From: Vibrio sp. 05-20-BW147
GTDB taxonomy: Bacteria; Pseudomonadota; Gammaproteobacteria; Enterobacterales; Vibrionaceae
Length of the DNA stretch: 64,000 nucleotides
Reading direction: 5' to 3'
Assembly: GCF_013369385.1 (NCBI RefSeq)
Contig: NZ_SZTO01000004.1
Location: forward strand, 1-64,000
Shown: piece after piece, positions 9,249-16,149 of the stretch
How the letters are laid out: each line of letters opens with the position of its first letter
How positions within the stretch are numbered: the stretch's first letter is position 1
Notes under the pieces: model-generated
What the model saw: the letters and a program-made list of their open reading frames with translations, nothing else
Told to the model about the DNA's origin: nothing
The model's database searches: none
Translations under genes and position numbers: made by a program

Positions 9249-9794
9249 TCACTTTGCGTCACGCACCAAACGGACGTGGACTAAGCCGGTGCAACTGAAG
9301 CAGCCCTCGAAAACACTCCCCGCCCAGAAGCGAACGTTCCACACAACGTAACTATCGTCGACTACGGGCGAAGACGACCAATACCAGTCCGATGGCGTAT
9401 TGGGAAACTGCTGGTTATTAATCGCAGGTTCCCAGCAGCGATATTCGACAATCGAGGCCAGCTCATTTTTATTCGGCAAGCGCCAATCACTGAATCCGGC
9501 CAAGCTATGTTGCGCGGCAGCTGCTAAGGCCTCTGGCCAACTAAAGACAGTGGCCTCGCCAGTGCAATCGGCACCATCCCAGCTTTGCCCCAGGCTACAG
9601 CGCTGCCAGATAAGCCCGGTGGTATGGTGAGTAACAGTGCCATCACCGTTATCGCTAAAATCCGCGCTGGGCGTAGTGGCTGCAATAGCCGTGTTTTCAT
9701 TACCGGCACATAAGCTGCTGGCATGGGCATTCACCCCCAGCATTAACACCAATAACACCCAAGCCCGTGGCCAGTAATGATTGATTGTTAGCAT
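9249..9794 (-). CDS. Small secreted single-domain DUF1566 protein
   Basis: 181 residues with a signal peptide ending about VNAHAS, then one DUF1566/Lcl_C domain from about residue 42 to the end. Landmarks are NGDGTVTHHTTGLIWQRC, the SLGQSWDG segment shared almost verbatim with the left-edge protein, FSDWRLPNKNELASIV, WYWSSSP and the closing HVRLVRDAK. AGGA lies about 9 nt before the ATG. Its last 41 codons share both ends with the two VR segments but have a different backbone in between, rich in NNC codons (CGC, TTC, GGC, TGC, ACC). This suggests a variable repeat from another template. Likely surface-exposed or released; ligand unknown. Confidence 0.8.
   Translation of the reverse strand: MLTINHYWPRAWVLLVLMLGVNAHASSLCAGNENTAIAATTPSADFSDNGDGTVTHHTTGLIWQRCSLGQSWDGADCTGEATVFSWPEALAAAAQHSLAGFSDWRLPNKNELASIVEYRCWEPAINNQQFPNTPSDWYWSSSPVVDDSYVVWNVRFWAGSVFEGCFSCTGLVHVRLVRDAK
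9262..9383 (-). repeat. Possible DGR variable repeat of a second template (VR-B)
   Basis: The first 18 coding bases (TATTGGTCGTCTTCGCCC) and the last 17 (CACGTCCGTTTGGTGCG) are identical to the VR-A/VR-C segments. The interior differs also at bases that cannot come from template A, including a synonymous GTT/GTC, and is one codon longer. It cannot therefore derive from the same template. The run of NNC codons would fit an AAC-rich template mutated at A. This is inference from one copy only. Confidence 0.45.
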
Positions 9795-9827
9795 AATATC
9801 TATCCTTTATCGCAAAACATTTTTAGC

Positions 9828-9848
9828 GCGGCGGGCAATAACCGCCGC
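9828..9848 (-). terminator. GC-rich hairpin downstream of the variable lipoprotein gene
   Basis: A 7-bp perfect stem (GCGGCGG with CCGCCGC) and a 7-nt loop lie about 80 nt beyond the stop of the 9930-11243 gene. On the minus strand an AAAATGTTTT stretch follows, giving a weak terminator. DGR targets can also carry a hairpin after the VR, but those described lie closer. Confidence 0.4.
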
Positions 9849-9929
9849 ACAATGGAAGAGGATGCGCAACGCCCGTTAGGCAACTGAGTTAGCTTTCGCA
9901 TCACCTCTGCTTATTTACCAAAAACCCAA

Positions 9930-11243
9930 TCACTGTCCGGCTCGCACCAAACGGACGTGGTTGTGGTAGTTGCCCTTATAGCTGTTGCTGACGCCACCAC
10001 CGTTGAAGTGGACGTACCCCGCGTAGTTACTATGGCTGGCATGGGGCGAAGACGACCAATAAGGACCGTATTGCGGCGTATATGGAAAATAACTTTGCTC
10101 TATCGCGAGGTTAAAACGGCCATTATGGACAATGCTGAGTAACTCATTGACTGAGGGCAGTCGCCAATCGCTGGCACCACAGAGCCCCTGACTGTTGACC
10201 GCATTGACAAAGGCTTGAGTATCACAAGCACTGCCTTGGCAAGTACCGCCGTTTTGTGTACCGGCATCACCACCATTGGTGCTGTTATCGGGGTTGTACC
10301 AAGTGTAGGTATGCGCAGCATCGCGTAGGCCAGCGCTGCCGGCGGGTTGTTTGACTTCCCAAATTAGGCCGGTGACGTTATCGCGCACGCAGCTCCAGTC
10401 GCTGGCGCTGGCGGCTAATTCCTCGCCATTGGCATCTAGCTTGGTAAAGTCAAAGCCTACCGCACCAGCACCGACTTTAGGCAATTTGCCTGCTGCCGCT
10501 TGAGCATCGCGGCCATGCTCGCCATCTTGCCCCTCATAGCCTTGTACTGGGCAATCAAGGTTGTTTTGGCTGCCATCGGCGCACCAATCGATGCCGGTAT
10601 CGTTAAGTGGTTGGGTGGCGGCAAAGGCGGTTATTTCGCCACTTGGCGCACTTTCACCGGCTGGATGCACCGCGGTAACCACCAGATGCCATACATGCGG
10701 GGTTAAGTTGCCGATGCGGATCGGAGGCTGCACGTTTTGCAACCAAGTGCCATCGGCTTTGCTGGCGTAACTGTCGGGCTCGATGCCCGGTTCACGCGCG
10801 TAATACACATGGTAACTGGTGGCGCCTGCAACCGCTGGCCAATCGAGTAACAAGCTGCTGGGGCCTTTACTGAGTCGAACATCGGTCACGGCAGGCAACT
10901 GACTAAAGGTAACATTCACCGTACAGGCCTGAGTAACATTTAAAATGGTGATGCTGTTCCCCTCGATTGCACTATCACACCCCACTACCGTATCAACTTT
11001 AAAGCCAGCATCGGGTAGAACGGTAAAGACTGTCTTTTTACCCAACTCAACAGCGGCACTTTCAGGCATCACCACGCCTCCAACTGATGTTTCAGTGCGG
11101 ACTACAATACGCTGCTCCACTTGCGGTTCACCGCTATTTTGTCCACTGTCATCCCCACCACTTTCACCGCCGCCGCAACCATACAAGGTGGGGGGCAGCA
11201 AACTGGCGAACAGTAGCGATTTGAAGAGGTTGTTACTTAGCAT
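9930..11243 (-). CDS. Variable surface lipoprotein: repeat domain, FN3, DUF1566 with VR
   Basis: 437 residues from the ATG at 11243, which has AAAAGGA about 10 nt upstream; an upstream in-frame extension of 16 codons lacks this. The signal peptide ends in lipobox LYGC followed by a Gly-rich linker, so the protein is probably anchored to the outer membrane. Residues about 40-115 resemble a divergent InlB B-repeat, 120-215 a fibronectin type III domain (DVRLSKGPSSLLLDWPAVAG), and 235-437 the DUF1566 domain (DWSCVRDNVTGLIWEV, DWRLPSVNELLSIV, YWSSSP, HVRLVRAGQ). Residues 395-435 are encoded by VR-C. The layout matches lipid-anchored display proteins diversified by DGRs in other bacteria (Treponema TvpA, Legionella LdtA). 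An AraC-type operator lies 157-194 bp upstream. Confidence 0.85.
   Translation of the reverse strand: MLSNNLFKSLLFASLLPPTLYGCGGGESGGDDSGQNSGEPQVEQRIVVRTETSVGGVVMPESAAVELGKKTVFTVLPDAGFKVDTVVGCDSAIEGNSITILNVTQACTVNVTFSQLPAVTDVRLSKGPSSLLLDWPAVAGATSYHVYYAREPGIEPDSYASKADGTWLQNVQPPIRIGNLTPHVWHLVVTAVHPAGESAPSGEITAFAATQPLNDTGIDWCADGSQNNLDCPVQGYEGQDGEHGRDAQAAAGKLPKVGAGAVGFDFTKLDANGEELAASASDWSCVRDNVTGLIWEVKQPAGSAGLRDAAHTYTWYNPDNSTNGGDAGTQNGGTCQGSACDTQAFVNAVNSQGLCGASDWRLPSVNELLSIVHNGRFNLAIEQSYFPYTPQYGPYWSSSPHASHSNYAGYVHFNGGGVSNSYKGNYHNHVRLVRAGQ
9940..10061 (-). repeat. Candidate DGR variable repeat (VR-C) at the C-terminus of the lipoprotein
   Basis: 122 nt ending three codons before the stop, the usual location of a VR. 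It aligns without gaps to 234-355 with 100 identical positions. The variable codons are AAC, TAC, CAC, GGC and the like, as expected from AAC template codons mutated at A. All other codons, including their third positions, are identical in both genes. Confidence 0.85.
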
Positions 11244-11399
11244 CACAGGTTTTCCTTTTCTGCATAGGGCGGTCATAAATTGGGCGTTCACACTGCGTGA
11301 AGCAAAGAGGATTGTTTTTCTCAGCTGGCAAGCGTCGCGCGCATTTTGCGAATATTTTCCTTGTAAATTATCAACTTCATCAATAGCAGCGCATCAAAT

Positions 11400-11437
11400 T
11401 GGCACGATAGTCCGAATGATTGGCACGATAGTACGAA
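11400..11437. promoter_or_regulatory. AraC-family-type operator pair upstream of the variable lipoprotein gene
   Basis: Two direct half-sites, TGGC-N7-TCCGAA at 11400-11416 and TGGC-N7-TACGAA at 11421-11437, repeat with a 21-bp period. AraC's araI half-site (TAGC-N7-TCCATA) has the same architecture and period. The same arrangement recurs at 16003-16040. The nearest promoter-side gene is the lipoprotein starting at 11243 on the minus strand; I did not identify the -10/-35 boxes. Confidence 0.65.
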
Positions 11438-11451
11438 AGTTGCAGCTGGAT

Positions 11452-11487
11452 AACCCTCCACCCACAGCATTAGCGGGCGGAGGGGTT
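11452..11487. other. Imperfect hairpin after the LRR gene
   Basis: AACCCTCC at 11452-11459 can pair with GGAGGGGTT at 11479-11487 just past the stop of the LRR gene. There is no U-run on either side, so intrinsic termination is uncertain. Confidence 0.35.
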
Positions 11488-11490
11488 AGG

Positions 11491-14400
11491 TTAGAAATAG
11501 AGGTAACTGTATCCCTGCTGTTGTAAGTTAGTTAAGTAATCCTTTGTGGTTTGGTTTAACGGATTTTCTGTTAGGAGAATCGCAGCTTGTTTGCGTAACG
11601 CTTCAATACCAGATACCGTACTTAATTCGTTATTAGACGCATAGAACCAGGTTAATGATGGGTTTTGGCTCACATCTAAAGTGGTGATCTGATTACCTGT
11701 AACATCCAAGTGTTCAAGTTTGCCAAGTTGACGAAGTTCTAGCTCTGTCAGCAAGTTCCCCATTGTTTGCAAGTTGACCAACTGTGGGTTCATGCTGACA
11801 TCCAAAGCCAATGTTCCATTGTTGTTGATGCCGAAGTCCGTCAATTTGTCTAACTGACTTATGTCTATGTTGGCTAGCTTATTGTCGCTTACATAGAGCA
11901 TTTGCAGCTGGCGGTTATTGCTCACATCCAAACTTGCAAGTTGGTTCGTGGAGACATTCAAGTGATTTAACGCTCCTAGCGTACGAACATCGAGCGTAGT
12001 GAGTTGGTTGTGTTCTACAACCATTTGTATCAGGTTGAGGTTATTGCTCACATCTAAACTCGTGAGCTTGTTTTTATTTAAACTTAAAGAGAGTAGTTGA
12101 GACAAATGCGCGGTATCAATGGTTGCCAATTGGTTGTCATTGGCAAATAACCAAGTCAGTTCCGGGTTCTGACTGAGATCTAAGACCGATAACTGGTTAT
12201 TAGAAACTTGGAGTTCCTGAAGCAAGGGCAGAGAAGAAAGATCTAACGTGGTCAATTGACATGACTCCGCATTCAACTTACTCATCTCGGTGTTGTTTGA
12301 AAGATCCAAGGTACCTATCTGATTGAACGACACCGTCAACGCGTAGAGCAAAGTCAGTGGAGAGACATCTAGCGCGGTAAGTTGATTGCTGCCTACCCAT
12401 AGCTCTTCAAGCTTCAGGTTACCCGTGACATCCAAACTGGTCAGTTGATTGTTGTCTACCTTCAATATTTTCAAATAAATGTTGTTTTGCACATTCAATG
12501 CTGGCAACTGATTGTCATCAACATCGAGGTATTCCAGTAGCCCAAGGTGTCCAACCTCAAGGCTGGTTAGTTGGTTTTCCCACACTGCAACCTCTTTTAG
12601 CAGGGTGTTGTTGATCATATTTAGCTGGCTGAGAGAGTTACCGCCAGCTTTCAGGCTCACCAATTGGGTTAGGTTGGTGATATCAAGTTCTGTGAGTTGA
12701 TTCTCAGTCACATTTAAACTTTCTAACGCGTACAACGCACTAACATCAACACTCAACAGTTGATTGTTCGATAGGTTGAGGCTTTTCAGCTGGGTAAGTT
12801 GGTCAATCGAAATTTGGTTGAGCGATGAGTTCGTCACTTCTAGGGTAGTTAATTGCATTAAGCCATTTAATGCTAAGTTATCAATATGGGATGACGACAA
12901 GTAAAGTGAGTGTAGATTACTCGGTAATTCATTCGCTTGCAGTTCTGCGAGTTGTACATTCGCCAGCGTCACTGTTTGTAAGTTGGTGAAGTTGGCTAAG
13001 CCCTGCAAGCTGAGGAACGGTTGCTGAGAGTCTAAACAATAAAGCTCTGTTAAGTTTTCAAAGTGAGTTACGTTGCTCGCATCCACACATTGTGCTAACA
13101 GCGGATCTTGCACTTGCGCCTGTTGCGACAATGGGAGTGAAACTGGCGGTTCAACCGGTAAGCCGCTCACTTTGAAAAAGGTACCGTAGTAGACCTCTTG
13201 ATGTGCTTTGTTTAGTACCAAATAACGGTATTCACTCTGCCCTTCTGGCGATAAGTGGCGAGTAAACCACATTTGACTTGGCTCAGCATCGCTCGCGGGG
13301 GTTTGATCGTAGAACAGCACGCGATTGTTTTGTAGAGACCAAGTGGATTCCTCATTCGCTTCAATGTCCAATGCGAAGCCGTTTTGAGCAAAACGCAGTG
13401 TAAAAGGCGCGTTCGGCTGAGCAACAGGCATCGCTTCTTCAACACGCCAATCCCCAATTAGCTCCTGATAAGGCACCATCAACGTTTGATGCGTATCCAT
13501 CACCATCGCGTCTTCGATTAATGTGAGTTCTCCCTCTAGTGAGGCGTTGTGAAGACGGTCAAACACTCGCGTGATCTTTGCCATAGCGCGACCATTACTT
13601 TGATTCACCACTTGCAGCTCGATTTTCTTCAGCCGTTTTAGCCAACCTTCTTTATCTCGGTAGGTCGCCACCGGGTTGGAAACCGTTATGGTGTGCAGAC
13701 GATTGGCGTATGTCCAGGTGAGCTCACTACCTGTTAGCGAGTAGATCGAACCAGTACCATCCGCATTGAGCTGTAAAACGAACGCTTCTTCTGCCAACTG
13801 CACGATGTATTCTGCCGCAGACAACTGCGCGTTATCGCTAACCAGTTGCGTGTCTTGGAGAATTTGCTGCTGAACTGGTGCAAAATCGTTGCTTTGCGTA
13901 GCTTGGGTTTCGATACTTTGCAATGCATCGGCGTTGCTCATAAATGCCAATGTGTTCTCAACGCCGCTGGGTAGTTGATACTCAGCTGGTTTATCGACCA
14001 CCAGCTTAATCAATGTTGCACGGCGTAGCACCTCTTGGGTATCGACAGAAAGCAACGCTTGATTGAGCGCTTGGTCACTTTGTAGGTTTTGTGAGGCGAT
14101 CAACGAACTGACTGCACTGGTGACATTGGTGATGTTAACGCCGAAATCAACCGAAGTGTCAATGGTGACGGCCTCCGACTCAGTTTGGCCACTTTGTGCA
14201 ATCAAGCTGGTCAACGATGGGATAATCGAACGAAATTCAACAAACGCTTGCTCCCCCACACCGCTGGCTCGCAGTTCAATTGGCAGTGACAACGCAATCA
14301 GTTGGTCAATATCAAGCTCGAGCACATACTGGCCATTCGCATCCGCTTGCGCCGTGTTCAGCGCTTGTCCGTTCAATACTGCGGTCACGTTAGCATTGGC

Positions 14401-14898
14401 GATGACACTGTCTGTCACCATGCCGGTAATCGTCACGGTTGAGACTTTACGTAGTACCTTAACGTCATGCACATAACGCGCGAGGTTATTGGCGCTGTCC
14501 GTGATTTCGACGGCGATTTGATACACCTGGTCTTTGGTCACTTTCGGCGCGATTATTTTTACGATGTTGCTGTCATCTATTTTTACGATGTCGCTGTCAT
14601 CATCGCCTGCCTCAACAACACTAAAGCCTTCAGGCAGTTTCCAGTCCATTGTCAGTTCGCCTTGTTCTTGGCTAAATGCGCTCAACACGACTTCTAACGT
14701 GCCCTGACTGTTGATTCTTTTTGGTGCGTCAAACTGAACACTAATCGCTTTGTGCTGCACAGCTTGTATTCGTTCTGTTGCGGGTGCTGTTGTGTTGCCA
14801 CCAGCGCTGCCATCGCTACCGCCACCACCACAGGCGGTAAGCATCATGGTGATACAGAGCAATAGGCTGTGTATCCAAGTTTTTGGGTTTCTGTTCAT
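11491..14898 (-). CDS. Giant leucine-rich-repeat lipoprotein
   Basis: 1135 residues. The signal peptide ends in lipobox LTAC followed by GGGGSDGSAGG, giving a lipid anchor and flexible linker. Residues about 50-150 look like an Ig/cadherin-type segment, and 150-215 like a carboxypeptidase-regulatory-like fold (ITGMVTDSVIANANVTAVLNG). Residues about 220-600 are unassigned. From about 630 to 1110 there are roughly twenty LRRs of 21 residues with the pattern L-x-x-LDVSxNxxLxxLxVxxNQ, close to internalin-type and Vibrio/Shewanella LRR proteins. LRRs bind proteins; the ligand is unknown. GAGG lies 8 nt before the ATG. The gene begins 47 nt after the OMP gene and is probably co-transcribed with it. 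Confidence 0.85.
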   Translation of the reverse strand: MNRNPKTWIHSLLLCITMMLTACGGGGSDGSAGGNTTAPATERIQAVQHKAISVQFDAPKRINSQGTLEVVLSAFSQEQGELTMDWKLPEGFSVVEAGDDDSDIVKIDDSNIVKIIAPKVTKDQVYQIAVEITDSANNLARYVHDVKVLRKVSTVTITGMVTDSVIANANVTAVLNGQALNTAQADANGQYVLELDIDQLIALSLPIELRASGVGEQAFVEFRSIIPSLTSLIAQSGQTESEAVTIDTSVDFGVNITNVTSAVSSLIASQNLQSDQALNQALLSVDTQEVLRRATLIKLVVDKPAEYQLPSGVENTLAFMSNADALQSIETQATQSNDFAPVQQQILQDTQLVSDNAQLSAAEYIVQLAEEAFVLQLNADGTGSIYSLTGSELTWTYANRLHTITVSNPVATYRDKEGWLKRLKKIELQVVNQSNGRAMAKITRVFDRLHNASLEGELTLIEDAMVMDTHQTLMVPYQELIGDWRVEEAMPVAQPNAPFTLRFAQNGFALDIEANEESTWSLQNNRVLFYDQTPASDAEPSQMWFTRHLSPEGQSEYRYLVLNKAHQEVYYGTFFKVSGLPVEPPVSLPLSQQAQVQDPLLAQCVDASNVTHFENLTELYCLDSQQPFLSLQGLANFTNLQTVTLANVQLAELQANELPSNLHSLYLSSSHIDNLALNGLMQLTTLEVTNSSLNQISIDQLTQLKSLNLSNNQLLSVDVSALYALESLNVTENQLTELDITNLTQLVSLKAGGNSLSQLNMINNTLLKEVAVWENQLTSLEVGHLGLLEYLDVDDNQLPALNVQNNIYLKILKVDNNQLTSLDVTGNLKLEELWVGSNQLTALDVSPLTLLYALTVSFNQIGTLDLSNNTEMSKLNAESCQLTTLDLSSLPLLQELQVSNNQLSVLDLSQNPELTWLFANDNQLATIDTAHLSQLLSLSLNKNKLTSLDVSNNLNLIQMVVEHNQLTTLDVRTLGALNHLNVSTNQLASLDVSNNRQLQMLYVSDNKLANIDISQLDKLTDFGINNNGTLALDVSMNPQLVNLQTMGNLLTELELRQLGKLEHLDVTGNQITTLDVSQNPSLTWFYASNNELSTVSGIEALRKQAAILLTENPLNQTTKDYLTNLQQQGYSYLYF

Positions 14899-14945
14899 TT
14901 GCCATCCTCAGCCAATCAAATTTTCATTGTTAGTGTGTTCATCGA

Positions 14946-15920
14946 TTAATAGCGCCACTGCAATCCCACGACGACAGCGACATTTGAGTAAGTAATTTCA
15001 GGAACACGCACGCGTTGGCCGCTTTCTAAGGTTCCTTCCAGCATTTCACGGGTTTTGACGTAACTGTCTACCGATGCCATCAACGAAAGGTTGTCAAGAA
15101 ACTGATAGCGAACGCCCGCTTTCGCATTTAATCCATAACCGCTGAAGTAGTCGCTGAGTGTGGTGGTTTCAAACTGGGTATTTTGTGTTTGGGAATAAAG
15201 GTCCACATTCGCTTCCGCTTCAACAAACCAGCTCCAAGGCCCTTTGTTGTTGTGGTCAAACTGCGTGTCATAACGAACACCGAACAAGGCAATCAAGCCC
15301 ATGTGGTCTTCGGTCACAGAGATCACTGGGACAAGATGGTCAGGGTTATTTGCTTGAGGTGTGGTGCCATCGGTTGTGTTTTGCCCAGGTAGGACAAAAC
15401 GTGGCACTTCATCACCAGGATTTCGCGGCAGGTCCATCAGTGCTTGATCAAATTTGGCGGCTCCGGGTTGAACGAATTTAAAGTTCGAGCGAGTAAAACT
15501 GTTGGTATAAAAACGGCCACCCGCCAACCATTGCAACTGTGGTGTTTGGTGGTAACTGAGTTTTAACCCTAACTCATTGGCTTTGGTTTTGAAGGCATTT
15601 TGTTGTACTCGGCCAAAGTCTCCAACTTCCCAGTACTCCGTTTCAATGTCTGTGGTTAGAGTGCTGGCACTTTGAATATACAGCCCCCATTGTTCATTAA
15701 TACCCGTGTAAGAGAGTTGCCGAATCGCTGGGTTAACCACAGCGACCGATTGAGACAACTTTCCTAGCCCTCCCACATCGTTTAACTGTTCGCTATAGCC
15801 GATGCGCTCAAAACCGATCGACACTTCACTAAAAGATCCGTGCTTTTCTGCTAGGGCAGCGGTAGCCATACCACTTAAAGAGATGGCGATGAGACAGTGT
15901 GTCCATGGTGTCATTCGCAT
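14946..15920 (-). CDS. Outer-membrane beta-barrel protein
   Basis: 324 residues with a signal peptide (MRMTPWTHCLIAISLSGMATAALA). The mature part shows many alternating amphipathic strands (YSEQLNDVGG, WFVEAEANVDLYSQT, LNAKAGVRYQFLDNLSLMASVDSYV) and ends in VGLQWRY, an aromatic C-terminus of the kind read by the BAM complex. I do not recognise a specific porin family. It sits first in an operon with the LRR lipoprotein and downstream of the AraC-type operator (83-120 bp before its start). It could be the surface partner of that lipoprotein, but this is inference. Confidence 0.75.
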   Translation of the reverse strand: MRMTPWTHCLIAISLSGMATAALAEKHGSFSEVSIGFERIGYSEQLNDVGGLGKLSQSVAVVNPAIRQLSYTGINEQWGLYIQSASTLTTDIETEYWEVGDFGRVQQNAFKTKANELGLKLSYHQTPQLQWLAGGRFYTNSFTRSNFKFVQPGAAKFDQALMDLPRNPGDEVPRFVLPGQNTTDGTTPQANNPDHLVPVISVTEDHMGLIALFGVRYDTQFDHNNKGPWSWFVEAEANVDLYSQTQNTQFETTTLSDYFSGYGLNAKAGVRYQFLDNLSLMASVDSYVKTREMLEGTLESGQRVRVPEITYSNVAVVVGLQWRY

Positions 15921-16002
15921 TGAGGAGGTTCCTTTGCCAAACTGTTTGTTGTTAGTTGTTTAGTCGCAATTAAATCGCGAAATCAAACAATTAACACGCC
16001 TT

Positions 16003-16040
16003 TGGCGCGAAAGTCCGAATGATTGGCATCAAAGTCCGAA
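16003..16040. promoter_or_regulatory. AraC-family-type operator pair between the OMP and sensor genes
   Basis: Half-sites TGGC-N7-TCCGAA at 16003-16019 and 16024-16040 are direct repeats with a 21-bp period, both perfect in the ten fixed bases. In AraC-regulated promoters such a pair just precedes the -35 box on the TCC side, here pointing to the sensor gene at 16150. The divergent OMP gene at 15920 could share it. This is the same element as at 11400-11437. Confidence 0.7.
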
Positions 16041-16149
16041 TTTGCTTTTATTATTCGTGATCAATGTTTTATTCACAACCACTATGCAATTAGTTCGCCA
16101 CAGACTATTATTGCGGCGTTTTTCAGCAGGTATAAAAAGAGTCATAGGG

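Noticed and set aside
9828..9848. Hairpin as the DGR target-recognition cruciform
   Set aside because: It lies about 80 nt beyond the stop codon, further than in described systems, so a terminator is the simpler reading.
9861..9890. GTTAGGC motif resembling an attC core
   Set aside because: An isolated 7-mer without a complementary partner or a central stem.
16042..16149. Longer sensor protein from 16042 or 16084
   Set aside because: These codons sit next to or inside the operator/promoter region; the ATG at 16150 has a ribosome site and gives a normal first helix.
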